A DNA stretch of 64,000 nucleotides from Phallusia mammillata (taxonomy: Eukaryota; Chordata; Ascidiacea; Phlebobranchia; Ascidiidae): NCBI GenBank assembly GCA_003260075.1, contig QLIY01000164.1, forward strand, positions 115,980 to 179,979. The letters run 5' to 3'. The position numbers and the translations under genes were made by a program. Below are positions 13,208 through 25,917 of this stretch, piece after piece (positions within the stretch are counted from its first letter, which is position 1; each line of letters begins with the position of its first letter). A model generated the notes under the pieces. The model worked only from the letters and a program-made list of their open reading frames with translations, was not told the DNA's origin and did not search any database.

Positions 13208-13841
13208 GCTATTGGATTCTAAACACTAAGCGTTTATTGTGGGATTCAAACCAACGACATGATCCTATCCGAGGCTGCGGGCGCTCTTTATCAACTGACA
13301 TACACACCTCTGCACGTAGTAATTAAGGTATCGCCAGTTCGACCATTGATCAGCTAAGATAAACATTGGTTTTTAATAGGGTTTTAGCTTAGGGTCTGGA
13401 TTGGCTCTCAATAGTCGGTTGGTAGCGTAAAATAGATCTAGATTGCTTGTGCGTTTCCTCGACCTGAATGCGTTATGATCCAAATGAGTCCGCCGTCGAG
13501 CTGGTACCGCTAACCATTCGGCAACCTTGACAAATGAACGCAAACTGCTTGAGCTTTTGTTTTATGGTTAGGAAATCCCTTAATCCTGTAGAGTGTAGAT
13601 AAAGAAATGGTCATCACATACAAATTTACGAAAGCTATTCACAGTGCAAATATGTTCAAAAGTAACTTTATGAACAGCAAGCGACATAATTGATAATTTG
13701 ATGGCTGCCAGCAAAGCAAAAAATCCGATCTTAAATACATCATAAATTGGGGGATTGGCAAAACTTATATTGTTGCCCTTTGGTAATAAGTCTGCGATGC
13801 TATAGTTGGTTATCTAAGTGAGTTTAACCTAATTGCAAAAG

Positions 13842-13852
13842 CCCCCCCCCCC
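13842..13852. repeat. poly-C tract, 11 nt, near the R2 3' end
   Basis: A run of 11 C lies in the presumed R2 3' untranslated region. No flanking direct repeat is evident. Confidence 0.85.
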
Positions 13853-13987
13853 GTCAGTTGCCACTTTCTGAAAGGGATAAGAAGGAGCTTGGTGAGGTTC
13901 GGTTGGCATGTATTTTTAGACCATTTTTGGAATATTATTACGAAACAATATAATACAAAAAAGGACTGTACATCAGTAGTGTTTTCA

Positions 13988-16900
13988 TTATTGTTTTTGT
14001 TCCAACCGTAAAGTGTTGCTTCTCCTCGGGTTGATATCTGGAATCTCCACTTCTTGTGTATTCGATGTACAGAGACACGAACAGAACTTTGCGCATTTGT
14101 TGGAATAAAGAAACGGGTTAAGAGCACTATTTACAGGCTGAAGGCATGAAATCATAAAAAGTGCAAAGTTTTCACCGATAGCACTTGGGTCTATTGCTCT
14201 GATTATGACGATTAATGAAAGTGGAACCCAACAGACAAAATCTGTGAGGACAATCAACAATATACGACGCTGCATGACTTGGTTTTCAGCTCGTCTGTTT
14301 GACGTTTTTACCTTTGCAAAAAAGCAGCATAAGCCAAAGGAGCATCGATCAGGAAACTCGATTGTGTTGCGGCAAATCCAAATGTAGGCAACAGCCATGT
14401 AACAAAAACCCAACAGATTGAAGGCCACTACAAACAAAACGAAAGAAATTGAAACTTGGCTTTGATCCGAGGACATGTAATTCATAGCACAAAAGTCCAT
14501 TTCATTGTAATACCGATAGGTTTTCAACTTTCTACCATCCAACATTTCCATGTTACTTAGAATTGTTCTCAAGTCCTGCCAAGAGCGAGTCGTTGGTAAT
14601 ACTTCGGTACAATTTATCTTGGCCAACATTCTCTCCAGAATGACAGTCCACTTTTCATAGCCTGCTTTGTAGCGTAACACGGGACAATCGTCTTCCACAT
14701 ACATACTGTTATGAAATATATCCTCATCACCCATAAATGGAATACATGCAACAAATGTCCATAAGAACCATGTTAACATCGTAAGTATAATAATAGGTTT
14801 AACATGAATTCGTTTATACGGCCATATCACACTATACAGTCGACATGTTGTAATTATCAATAACGTTGTGACCGAAACCTGATTTGAAAGAAATATCACG
14901 ATGCCTAATATTGTGCAACCCAAACCAGGTTTCCACTCAGTATATTCGGGTGACATTGGAGGAATCCCTATTGCGTTGTAAAGTAACATATGTGTCATCA
15001 CATGGACTCCCATTAAAAAATCAGCATGGCCTAAATTTAACAGTAGAATTTTATGCAGCTTACGAACGTCAGGCATAACTTGAAAATGTTTGTATAAAGT
15101 CATAGAACTGCTATAAATTGTTGCCATGTTTCCAAGCAGGGCCATCGATGACATTATCAGTGCCGTGACCATCACTAACATTGATTCTGTTTTTGAAACA
15201 ATGCTTGGAAGTTGTTCATCAAAACATGTAAAGACACTTTGCGATGGAATGCACGTGTTGGTTGATTGAGATTTTCCTAACTTGCCGTGAAACTTAAGGG
15301 AGTTGCAGGAATCTATTGAATGGTTTCGGCAGAGTCGAAACTCTTGAGTTAAGTTTCCGATTGTTGAGTTGCAGAGGACAGAACAATAATCTGAATTGCA
15401 TCCTAAAAATAGGGTTTGTTTTAAATAAGTTGCGCCTGCTACTGCTATGTTTTGTAATATATCATTTATTTACTGAAAGTTTTGGTAAAGTTCATAATCT
15501 TTTCATCACCTAATGTAAGCCCGCTTTTATGGACCATTAGCAGTACGCACATGTGGCCTTAACCCAATTGTCAACTGCTTGGTTTTTGCGGCACCTAGTG
15601 GTCAATTTAAAAGCATTCCAATCGATTGCTGTGCTGCTGTAAAGCTTGGATGAAACGCCTATTTTTAGTTGTTTACTTCAACAAATTAAATTAAAATGAC
15701 TGTAACTATTATCTTGACGATAAATTTAAATGTGGTACAAAACTCTCATTTTTTTCGTCACACAGGCCAATGCGACTCATTGATTAAAAACGCGGATCTA
15801 GAGACTTGACCTGACTATTGATTTTAGCATGAAACGTTACTATGGAAAGATAAACTTTTGACATTTACTCTTATATTTCTAAATTTTGTCCAATTCTAGA
15901 TGAGAATTTACCAAAACGTGACGAAGTTTGAAGCTTTTTACTGCGACTAGGAACCTAACTTAAATCATCTCAACTCGACCTTTGCGACATAAACCTATTT
16001 GCAAATATTCGGGTGCCGTAAATGCGACAGTTTTTTCCGGCCCGCGAGGTCATTTCATCCGGCCCGCGATCACATTTTTTAGGTTGCCAAATTGTATCAA
16101 TAACTTTGTTAAATTAGAAGTTAATCTACTCCTTACAAAAGTTTATCTGTGGGAATATTCAGAATTGATATTACCGAGTTTCATAGGATTTTAACGCCCA
16201 GGATTGACCCAAAGCCAGTTTGTTACGTCACAAACAAGACTACAAGTGTTAATTGTGCGCAAACAATTGCCTTCTTTTGTCACTTGTGGCGTAATATACA
16301 AGCATTGCTCGTAAGATGAGACTAATTATACAGTTTTAATAGTCGCAAGACCAGTTTTTGAATGGGATTGTATAGAAAGACCATATCTTGGCGCCCCTAT
16401 AAATATTCGCTGGCCCCCCCCCCCGTGGCGTAATATACAAGCATTGCTCGTAAGATGAGACTAATTATACAGCTTTAATAGTCGCAAGACCAGTTTTTGA
16501 ATGTGATTGTATAGAAAGACCATATCTTGGCGCCCCTATAAATATTCGCTGGTTAGGGCATAAGCTATGCCAGGGTTTCCCAAACTTTTTTGATCGCGAC
16601 CCCTTTTTTAACTCGTTAAATTTTCAGCGACCCTTCACGGATAATATGATAAACAGTGCAAAAAATACGTTTGTTTTATTTATTGAAACGACTAATTCGA
16701 GCGAAAACTAAAAACAACCTACCGGTACTCGGAGTCTACTACTTTACACGTCCAAACACCAATACCGTTTACGAGCTTTAGCCCGACGTNCGCGACCCCC
16801 AGTTTGGGAAGCCCCGAGCTATGCGACCCGCGCGAATCATTGTTATCACTCATTCGGCCCGCAGTGAAAAAAGGTTGGTGACCCCCGCACTAAATGATTA

Positions 16901-17667
16901 TAGATATTAAAATAGGCTGTATACATTGTGATGTGGGTTCATCAAATCATCGCATTTAACAAGGTTCAGGCCGAAACAGAATATTCGGCCATGAGGTCAA
17001 ACCTAAAATTTCGGATATAATTTTTAACTGAACCTAGCGTTGTTAGTACGGATAAATTCACTTATGAAGCTTTTTGCAGACCACGTAGCGTGTGTTTTCT
17101 AGATGCAATTAACAATGAGTTTGTTTATTTGGTTTAAAAAAGTAAAAAATCTAACTTATGTTAGTGTGGCGATTTTGAAAGTTTTATAGGCATTAATTTC
17201 ATACACCAAAAACTATGCGGCAAAACAGAATACTCGGTCGAAATGTTTCGGTCAACCGAAACTTTCGTGTATCACTTGTATTTACGCTTTATTTGCTAAA
17301 GTGTCCACTTAGTACTAGAAAAACATTTTTTTAAACTTTTCTGTTTATTGTTACACCATATAACGGAGTATTCATATATAGAAGAATAGAACTATTGTTT
17401 TTATAAAACAAATATTACCAAATTAACTGAAATCACTGGCTTTGATATAAAACCATCTATTAAACAGTGTTGGAGAAAAGGTACTGAAGGCATTTTTGCC
17501 GTTTTGAACTAGAACATTTTATTTACATAAAAACGTATTAGATTAGTAACTTTTTCTTTTAGCTGCATAGACCAGTTTGGTTTCCAAATTAAAGTTTAAT
17601 GCTTACCCAAACAAATGCTGAAGAGAACTGCAACAGCGAAACCAAGTCCTAGAAGGTTTGAAAGCAT
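13988..17667 (-). CDS. R2: class A seven-transmembrane receptor, paralogue of R1
   Basis: Signal exon 17667-17607 (ATG at 17665-17667) joins in phase 1 to main exon 15402-13988, giving 491 residues and a TAA stop. Signal peptide (20 residues, very hydrophobic), six-cysteine ectodomain, TM1-7, a long ECL2 with NCT and three cysteines, TCRLY at the E/DRY site, CWVPLS in TM6 and NSALNPFLYS in TM7. It is similar to R1 along the whole 7TM exon, so the pair is a local duplication. The intron of about 2.2 kb holds a C-tract duplication and a hAT-like element. No coding lesion is visible. Confidence 0.88.
16286..16552. repeat. 128-bp direct duplication separated by C11
   Basis: Copy 1 is 16286-16413, the C tract 16414-16424, and copy 2 16425-16552. 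The copies are both 128 bp and differ at two positions. The unit starts GTGGCGTAATATACAAGC and ends ATATTCGCTGG. It lies in the R2 intron. Confidence 0.95.
16571..16816. mobile_element. short non-autonomous hAT-like element (246 bp)
   Basis: Ends CAGGGTTTCCCAAACT and AGTTTGGGAAGCCCCG are inverted repeats. The 8-bp target duplication AGCTATGC is perfect at 16563-16570 and 16817-16824. One ambiguous base is at 16790. Sequence on both sides (GGCCCGCG motifs, and GGTTGGTGACCCCCGCAC near 16880) suggests it landed in an older element of the same superfamily. Confidence 0.88.
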
Positions 17668-18693
17668 TTCGGCTCCGATATTAATCAGCGTACTCCTTTA
17701 CGACCGAAGTAGCAGTGGCAAATGAAACTACTGTTTTGCATTACGGGGTCTAACATGTAACAAAAAAAAATACCCTTTTTGAGGTAAAACCGATTACTGC
17801 AGGTGGGTTTCTTTATTCATCAAGAGGACAAATTATAAAGAGGATGTTGAAGGTATCTGACCTTAAATTCCCTGGTTTCACTTTTGAAACTGTCTACCAA
17901 TCTTCCAGTTCTTTCGGATCAATTCCAGATGTTGTGAGGGAATTCCGTTGCGTCGCTGTTCTATAATCAAATGAATTAAATTCGTTTTCGGAGCATCGGA
18001 AAATTACATTACGACAAGAGCACCTTTCGTGCTTTGATCGATTGTATGTCAGCACTCACAATAAAGTGCTAAAAAAAATCGAAAAAAAAATTGTTTTTAT
18101 GCATGTATGTTTATTCATATGGTTATTGGAGGGAAATATGTAAGTATGCAATGTAATGTAACTGATGTCCTGATTAAGCTCGTTTAAGCGTTTGAAATCC
18201 ATTAGAACAGCTATAGGTAACGCAGTCCAAAAGGTAACCCGATGCCAATATTGTAGCTTACAAAAATATCGTTATAACCTTAAAAACGTTTGCTGATGTA
18301 GAACTCAAAAACATGTTACCATTATTGGAGCCAACTCGGATGCAAGTCAAACTAACATTTATCTTTTTTTATTAATTGAATTTATTTCAGTTCTGCGTTT
18401 TTACACGGAGGTAACATACACTTTTAAATATATTTAAACGTAAACCAAAAATATCGGTGTTTATTTCTCTTGCTGACAAGTTGCAACAGATCTTGATTAA
18501 GACAAAACCCATATTCGGACTAATAAATTATACCATTATTTGCATCGTCGTGGTTAAAGTTGTTGTATGGTAACCATACGCTAAAGTTTGGCCCTGTATG
18601 AATTTTCCTGCGATTTTTAAACTTTGTTCAAAATATCTTTTTTTTAATAACTTATCTTTTTTAAGTTATTTACTTTATCCGATATATTTAGAT

Positions 18694-19188
18694 CAGTGGT
18701 TCCCAACCTGGGGTTTGCGGATCCCCAAGGGGTCCGTAAGATGGTTTTAGGTGGTCCGTGGAGGCAAACATTTTTAGTGCCATTAACTAACAGTAAAATA
18801 ATTGTAGGTTTTCGAATCATTTCTGCAATCCTGCCTACGAGTGCAGACTGTTTATCAAACCTTTGCATTAGGAAATGTTACTTTTTTGTGATTGTTATCT
18901 CCATTGTGACATCACAACACACATGAACAATGGAATTTGTAATGCTTTGTTTCAAGCTTTGTACACTAGAAAATTTATGTCTTTGTTGGATTGACTTCTG
19001 CAGTTCATAACGTCATTGAGATTTAAGGACTGTGGAGGTTGATTAAAATGCTGCCTAAAAAACAATTACAACGTATAATACAAGAAACGAAAAATATAAA
19101 AAGACTTCCGTTAAAATACGTTGGGGGTCCGCAGGCGTATAAAATTTATAAAAGGGGTCCGTGACTACAAAAAGGTTGGGAACCACTG
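18694..19188. mobile_element. non-autonomous hAT-like element (495 bp)
   Basis: Inverted ends CAGTGGTTCCCAACCT and AGGTTGGGAACCACTG, with more paired sequence inside (GGGGTCCGT). Target sites ATTTAGAT (18686-18693) and ATTTAGAG (19189-19196) match at 7 of 8. A fragment of the same family is seen at 54406-54455. Confidence 0.88.
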
Positions 19189-19450
19189 ATTTAGAGGTTG
19201 TTTCAACGCAATATTAAAGATACTCACAACAAAAAAGCTCAGATACTTTGTTTTGTTGTAGATATTGTCCTGTTTCGATGTCAATAACAGACAACAATTT
19301 GACATACTTGATCGATAAAGTTTTAATAATCACAGCAGTTAACGCAATTTTAGACATTAGATCAGAGTTGTAAGTCGGGTCGTGGTTTTCGGGTTTGGTC
19401 CAGATCCGGTTTCGGGTCCGTTCTTTTTATTTTTTTTATTTTCATTGTAG

Positions 19451-19597
19451 TTTTCGACAATCAGGCGGCAGTCCGAGAACTGAAAATTGCCCTTTGTCGT
19501 TCACGGGGTTCGAACCCAGGATTCTCCCAGGGGCGAATCCCGATCAGGTTTTGTAGATGGGTCAGGCGCGCCAGGCCATTGGGCCAAGTTCCCACCC
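19451..19597 (-). mobile_element. tRNA-derived SINE inside an older repeat
   Basis: Full match to the element at 13055-13207. A T-rich stretch at 19426-19450 is its A-rich tail read on the other strand. GGTTCGGG-rich repeat sequence continues on both sides, so it inserted into that repeat. Confidence 0.75.
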
Positions 19598-20245
19598 AAT
19601 TCGGCCAAGTTCCTGCTTCGGGTCCGGGTTCGGGATCGGTAGTGATTCGGTCCGGGTTTGGTGCGGGTTCGATGCAGGTTCGGGCTTTTTTAACAAACAT
19701 TTGAATAACGCCTTACTTTGCATCCTGTATCAGTAAAAATTTAAAATAGGAATTAGCTAGTAAGTGTTGCTGAACTTAATCTTATGTGTTACAGTTCTAA
19801 AACGCCTTGTGTAGGCCATTGGCTATTTTTCATTGTGTATGTCCTCTTTGTTATAGACCTGTCAATCAAGCTTTCGAGCCTTAAAGGGCTTCTTAAAAAC
19901 GGTTCGGGTTCGGGCCAAGCTTCGAAATTATACTTCCGGTTTGCATTGGTTTGAATTTCCAACCCGCTTACAACTTTGGGGTAGTTTGACAGATTGTGTT
20001 ACCTTTCTAAGCAAAAAAAGACCCGTTTTTTCGTCAATCCGTTTTGTGGACAAAATGTAAATATTGTGTGACGGTTTTCTCTACAAATTTAAATAAAGCA
20101 AGCAAAATGCAAACAAAAAATTAAAAGGGTCTGACAAAAACAGCTGTTAAAACAAGTTTCTTAACGCTTATAAAAATACATGTTGTTTGAAAGTTAAAGT
20201 TACAAAACGAACGAAAGCAAAAAATAACAAAACATATTCTGGTTA

Positions 20246-21682
20246 TCACAGTGATAAATTGCAGGCATCACTAAGTTCAAAGTCCTTGGTTCGTGTGTTT
20301 CGAATGTCACTTCCTTCCGGTTTGGTTTTGTCAGATTTGCAAGCGTTTGTACAACATAAAATCGTTTTCCATTTTCGTGAGTAAAGTAGAGGATTCAAAG
20401 CGCTGTTAATAGGCAACAAAAGCCCAAGAAGTGCTGCAGTAATTTTCTGGCCCAGAAAATCGTTATGGACTATACGGGTTATCAAAATCAAAGAAATTGG
20501 AACCCAACAAGCAAAGTCCGTTAATATAATGAGAAAAATCCGACGCTGCATTTTTTGATTTTCAACCTCTCGTCTGTTTTCGCTTGTCGCTAACCCAGTG
20601 CATAAACAACTAGGAACACCTTTAAAGCGGGAACAGCATGCAAAACACCCAGTGGTGTGGCGCCAAATGCAAAAATACACAACAGCCATGTAAATAAATG
20701 CTAACAAGTTAAAGGAGATATTACATAAAAGAAAAACAGTGGAGGCTGGAGTTTGATCTGATGAAATATAATTTGGACTACAGTAATCCAAATCATTGTA
20801 ATAACCGTAGGTTTTCAACTGAGTGCCATTAAACACTTGAAAATTTTTCAGAATCCTTTTTATTTCTGCCCATGACCGCCTTTCGGGTAAAATAGCGGAG
20901 CAGTTGACTTTGTCCAGCATTTGTTTTATTATACCTACCCACGTTTCGTAACTTGCCCCGAATCGAAGCACGGGACATTCTTCTTCTACATACATGCTGA
21001 TGTGAAACTGGTCTTCGTGTCCCATAAAAGGAATGCAAGCAATTGTCGTCCAAAAAATCCAAGCCAAAGAAAGGGTTACAACCACTGGCTTTATATGAAT
21101 TGTTTTGTAAGGCCAGGTAACACTGTACAGCCTGCATGTTGTTATGATAGCCAAGGTGGTTACTGACACTTGGCTAGAAAGGAGAACCAAAATTCCCAAC
21201 ATCGTACAACCGTGGCCTGTTTTCCATGTCTGATAATCACGTGACATTGGGGGATGTCCCGAAACGTGATACAACACCATTTCGGAACCAAGGTAAACTC
21301 CCATCAATAAATCGGCGGTGCTTAGATTCACGAGAAGGACAATGTATATTTTACGAACCTTTGGCATATCGTTGTGCTGTTTGAGCAATATAGCACAACT
21401 TCTACAAATTGTCACAACATTTCCCACCACGGCCATTGTTACAAAAATCCATGCCACGATCATTCCTATAATTGCTTCCTCATCGGGGGTTGTTTCGATG
21501 GGTTGATCTTCAAAACAGTTGAGAATACTTTGTGATGGTACACAAGTGCTTGTATTGTCAATTGTTTGGAGGAGTTTGTAAGTCTTGCAGTCTTTTGATG
21601 TGTCATTGCTTCGGCAGAATTGAAAGAGCTGGGAATACTGCTTAGTTGATGTATTGCACAGGTTTTCACACAAAAGAGACAT
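20246..21682 (-). CDS. R3: class A seven-transmembrane receptor, 5' end unresolved
   Basis: The main exon encodes the full family layout: six cysteines (CENLC and four more), seven helices, the long ECL2 with three cysteines and an NCS site, TTCRLYS at the E/DRY site, CWVPIS in TM6 and NSALNPLLYS in TM7. The only in-frame ATG (21680-21682) lies just before the first cysteine and would leave no signal peptide. The frame stays open to about 21808. I could not find the AG acceptor or the signal exon that the other members have. A CAG acceptor near 21763 would enter in phase 2, not phase 1. Either the first exon is elsewhere, or the start has been remodelled. Body of gene is certain; start is not. 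Confidence 0.8.
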   Translation of the reverse strand: MSLLCENLCNTSTKQYSQLFQFCRSNDTSKDCKTYKLLQTIDNTSTCVPSQSILNCFEDQPIETTPDEEAIIGMIVAWIFVTMAVVGNVVTICRSCAILLKQHNDMPKVRKIYIVLLVNLSTADLLMGVYLGSEMVLYHVSGHPPMSRDYQTWKTGHGCTMLGILVLLSSQVSVTTLAIITTCRLYSVTWPYKTIHIKPVVVTLSLAWIFWTTIACIPFMGHEDQFHISMYVEEECPVLRFGASYETWVGIIKQMLDKVNCSAILPERRSWAEIKRILKNFQVFNGTQLKTYGYYNDLDYCSPNYISSDQTPASTVFLLCNISFNLLAFIYMAVVYFCIWRHTTGCFACCSRFKGVPSCLCTGLATSENRREVENQKMQRRIFLIILTDFACWVPISLILITRIVHNDFLGQKITAALLGLLLPINSALNPLLYSRKWKTILCCTNACKSDKTKPEGSDIRNTRTKDFELSDACNLSL

Positions 21683-22969
21683 ATTTATATACAGACAAAC
21701 ATATTTTGCAAGTCGTATCAGACTTGTTTGTTTTTCTTGTACAAACAATAAAACAAATGTCCTGTCAAAAGGATTTTTTATTATATTTTCTACCGTATGT
21801 CGTCTAAATCACCAGTATTGAGTTAAAATTAAGTAACTTATTATCCATACCAGAGTGCAACTCGACCTGAAAGCCCTCGCATGAGCCGTTTGATAATTTT
21901 TACATCGTTTGTGTTGCCAATGCTACTCTAAGTCTAATTTCAGACACCGTGGTATTTATTTGTAGTCAAACTATTGTTTCAGTTGACATTAAACCTTTTC
22001 GCAGCTAAATGAGAATCAAACGACTCAAACTCCAAGACTTCAACTGATCAAAATTAAGGGAACGACTCGACTAGTGGACTGCAAGAATAAGACTAAACAA
22101 AGGACAACACAAGGAAGGATAGGCTAAAACTCCCATTGAATGTTTATTGTTTTGACTCACGACTTCACTATGCGACCTTTTGTATACACTGAGCAGAGAA
22201 TATATCATCCGCAGATTGAAACTATAATAGGAGCTGATGTTTTGAACGTTGAAGGCAAGTCACGTCCGGTTAGGCCTTAACTAAACTTAAGCACGTTTCT
22301 ATATTTCCCTGAAACATGTTGTCATTATGTTTGGAAGTGCACTTAACACTCGGTGCCAATTTGAGCGCTTTAACACAGTAGGAGAGACCATATTGTGATT
22401 ACAATTCTCTACCTTATTCTTTTTGGGCCTATTGATAATGTTTAAATTTTATCTTTTAAAAAGTCACTGCTTGGATTTCAGCATGCTTTCGCGCAGAAAA
22501 AACGGGGCGTCTAAAATATACACAATCCTTTGGGTCGCTATGGTCACTTGGATTGCTTGGTGCATTATTACCACTGCATAGATACACCTGGCTATCACGG
22601 AGGTACACCTTTATGTAATTTGATACACCTTCATATAACTTGATGAACATTTGTGTCACCTGGTGCAAAACGTCAGAAAACCAAGCCAAAAAGCAGTAGA
22701 AACAATACATTTGTGGCTGTTGCAGTTAAACTTGCTGGATGTAGGGAAGTGGTATGGTACATAAACAGTGGACGAAACATTTAAGCGTGTGAAAAAGTAA
22801 GAATCACTGTTTGGATTACAGAAAACGAATATACCCGGAGACATACACCAACTCTTAAGAGCATAAACTGCACAGTTTACAGTTTACACCATAGTTTGTC
22901 TTTCGAAAGACAGTAAAAATCATATCATCAAGTTAAAAAGGGTGACACTTATAACAAAAATTGACCAGG
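21683..22969. other. intergenic R3-R4
   Basis: Upstream of R3 and downstream of R4. I see no repeat with clear borders, no signal exon and no convincing coding sequence. Confidence 0.5.
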
Positions 22970-24859
22970 CTAGGATTCAACGTCTTGTTCAACTTCTGAT
23001 TCGCCTTTGACACAAATCAAGCTTGAAAACCTGCTTGAATACAGAAGTGGATTTAGGGCGCTGTTCATCGGCAACAAAATAGCGAATAAATGTTGTGCGA
23101 AGTAATCGCTTGATGTGTCCTCGTAAAACGTTTTGATGATTACAATTAACGAGACAGGTACCCAACAAGCCAAGTCCGTCAAAACAATCCAGAAAATTCG
23201 TCGTTGCATCATTTGATTTTCAATTTCTCGTATATTGCTTTTTGATGATGTCTTGCGAATAAAACAGCAAGGGTCGTTTTTGCAGTTCATTAAACAGCCT
23301 GAAGTGTGCTGACAGATACAATAGTAAGCAATGGCGATGTACGTAAAGGCACATAAGTTAAAGAAAGCCATGCTAAGGCCATAAGCACTGGACGGATTTG
23401 AAAGGGAGGTGATATAGGATACGCCACAGTAGTCCATTTCACTAAAGTAATCCTGCGTTTTTAATCTTGAGTAGTTAAACATTTCCATAGTATGCATGAC
23501 AGTTTTTAAACCATCCCATGAGCGACTTTGAGGAAGGATTGTTGAACAGTTTACTGGTTCCAACACCTGCTTGAGCACGTTGAACCAATACTCGTAAGAT
23601 CCGCGAAAATGCGAAACAGAACATTCTTCTTTTACGTACATACTGTTGTGAAATACATCCTCAAGGCTCATTAGAGGAAGACATATTACGATAAACCAAG
23701 TCAACCAATTAAAAATGAGAGCACCGACCAAAGACTTGATATGAATTGTTTTGTAGGGCCGTATTACACTGTACATTCTACACGATGTTAGAATAACCAA
23801 TGTAGTCACTGATGTTTGGTTTGAGAGCGGGGCAATCATTCCCAGCACAGTACACCCGCCGCTGACTTGCCATTCTTCATATTTTAGTGAATTTGCCGTT
23901 TCAAGAGCTAGGACCACGAACAGGTGCGTTAGGACATATAAACCCATCACTAGATCTGATAAAGCAAGACTAAAGATGGAAATTCTGTGTACTTTTTGCA
24001 CGTTTGTCATTACACAAAACTTCTTGTACATGAGAACAGAGGTGTACCGTAAGGTCAAAGTGTTTCCGATTACCGCCATTAATCCCATAGTCGCTACTAA
24101 AAGCGATCCTAAAACAAACATTGCGTCCACAGGCACAGCTTCGCTTTCATGATCGCCGCTGAAAGAACAATTTTCGATTTGGTTTACTGCGAGACATTTC
24201 TCCGGGCTAACAAAACGACCAAGCACGCCTCGAAACTTGAGCGACTCGCAATCGTCGGTGGAGACCGAGTTTCGACAAATTTGAAGTTCTTGAGAAAAAT
24301 CAACGTCGGTCACGTTGCACAAACTCATACATTCCACAGCTTTGCTACCTGTACACATTAAAACATTACAGTTAAAAAAGCATGTCACGAACTGGTGTAG
24401 TATAAGATATAGTGTAACCAGGTCCCAAAGAACATGTAAGTGATAACAAATATTCATTATTATATTTCTTTGGTGTTTCATTTAAGAAGCTTTTCGCTTC
24501 ATTTTTTGAGTCTCTATTTATCTGTCCAGTGGTGTGGTTGTTATGTGTCTGTTTGAAGCGGCCGATCATCTGCCCCTTTCAAGGCTTAATTTAAGCGGGA
24601 CTTCTTTACAATGTCTATGTTCAGCTAAGATCACTTTTTGTGGCATTGTTTTGCATTTTTTTTTATCAAATATATCAATTAAGACTACCCCAAACCTATT
24701 TATACGCCTGGACATGAATAAATCATGTTGCTTATACATAAGGTCGATACGGAAATAATATTCCACTACCCAACATAAAAAATAACTTAAGCTGCACTTA
24801 CCTGAGTAATTTCCCAATAAGATGAAGAATACAAGGTAAATTCCATTTGTAGTTCTCAT
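22970..24859 (-). CDS. R4: class A seven-transmembrane receptor
   Basis: Signal exon 24859-24802 (58 nt, ATG at 24857-24859) and main exon 24348-22970 join in phase 1 to give 478 residues, stop TAG. The signal peptide is MRTTNGIYLVFFILLGNYSG. The ectodomain starts SKAVECMSLC and has six cysteines. TM3 ends TSCRMYSVIRPYK in place of E/DRY. ECL2 is long, with cysteines at EECS, VNCS and DYCG. TM6 has CWVPVS, TM7 NSALNPLLYS. R4, R5 and R6 form the closest subgroup. About 0.5-0.9 kb upstream is a block shared with R6. Confidence 0.9.
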
Positions 24860-25313
24860 GATACAATAAAACACATTTAAAAGTAAGGGTACTGACCAAG
24901 CGACCTTAAAAACTTTAACATTGGTAATACAACTTTTAGGTTTAAGGTTTGGGTTTCGATTAATCGTGTTTCATTGAACAAACATCATTCTTTGGATGAT
25001 AAAAAAGCTTTTTCTTAACTTTTTGTCTGATTGATACAATAATTATGGTAAATTTTCCTTGCTGGGCCCTTGCCTTACGTTCATTTTCTGAAACATAACA
25101 AAAGTTTTAACTAAATTTGACCTAAGTGTCTACAGTGGCGTGCTGCTTCAGCTGAAGTAAAGAATTCTCTGATACAGTTGTCATTAAAAGAAAAGCCAAA
25201 AAACTGTTTTGTGCAAAATAGGTCAGAAGCAGCTCTACGTGGACGCCAACATAACGGATGCCACAAACGGGTTAAACATACACTTTACTTAAGTCATCCC
25301 CTTATTATACTAC

Positions 25314-25700
25314 AGATGCAAATAACGAAAACTGACAATACACTCATCTCATGATTTTTACGATAGATTGTTGGGGCAACTTGTTATCGCACGTGATTGA
25401 TACACACAGTCCCGGAAATTGTCCGGAGATGGTAATTAATGTACAGCTTACGCTACCGGTAACCTGGCATTTGGCAACAGTTTACCAAATGTAAAAAAAC
25501 ATGTTTGCAGGCACTTGATAGTTTAACCTTACCAGTAACAACCAAATATGATAATAATTGCGACACTTTTTATCGATTTATATACAGTAATACACGTGCG
25601 CAATCTCTAGTTGCAGTACACGACGTTTAAATACTTGGCGTTGAAAGTTGCAACAAATGAGCCACAGCGCGTTGTTTTGTAGGATGCATGCCAAGGACTG
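25314..25700 (-). promoter_or_regulatory. upstream block of R4 shared with R6
   Basis: This stretch aligns with 34375-34730 upstream of R6. Shared pieces include CACTCATCTCATGATTT, GGTAACCTGGCA, CAGTTTACCAAA, CACTTTTTATCGATTTA, a CACGTGCGC E-box and ACGACGTTTAAA. Both copies lie about the same distance 5' of their signal exons. Duplication of the locus explains their presence; their retention hints at control function. Confidence 0.55.
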
Positions 25701-25917
25701 CTTCTTAATCTGTATCACAACCTGCTTGACCTCGATGTCATTTTGATGGCTGCTCGTGTTCAAACTTTCTTTCGAAATCAAAGTATTTAAGGCACAATTA
25801 AACATTTGTGCCTGTTTGGTTCACTAAATATTATAATTCAAACAGTAATAATAATATATTTTTGTCATTTAAACAAAAAATACCATGAAGTGAGCTCTTT
25901 TGTCAATCTCTTACAGG

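Larger units (their letters stand above)
17668..20245. other. intergenic R2-R3, repeats and candidate R2 promoter
   Basis: The first few hundred bases are the R2 upstream region, with the block shared with R1 at about 18000-18065. The remainder holds the hAT-like element 18694-19188, a GGTTCGGG-rich repeat (about 19366-19970) with inverted ends containing AGTTGTAAG, and a SINE inserted inside that repeat. No coding sequence is supported. Confidence 0.6.

Noticed and set aside
16920..17280. Possible hAT-like element with ATTCGG motifs like 11647-12202
   Set aside because: Only scattered motifs; no paired ends or target duplication visible.
12832..19597. tRNA genes (B-box GGTTCGAA(T/C)CC)
   Set aside because: A and B boxes are present but no acceptor stem or cloverleaf closes, and the copies are dispersed and truncated, so they are SINEs.
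24360..24481. Upstream extension of the R4 main exon with a hydrophobic start
   Set aside because: The open frame runs into the intron. The CAG acceptor at the 24349 border and the phase-1 signal exon at 24802-24859 fit the family plan.
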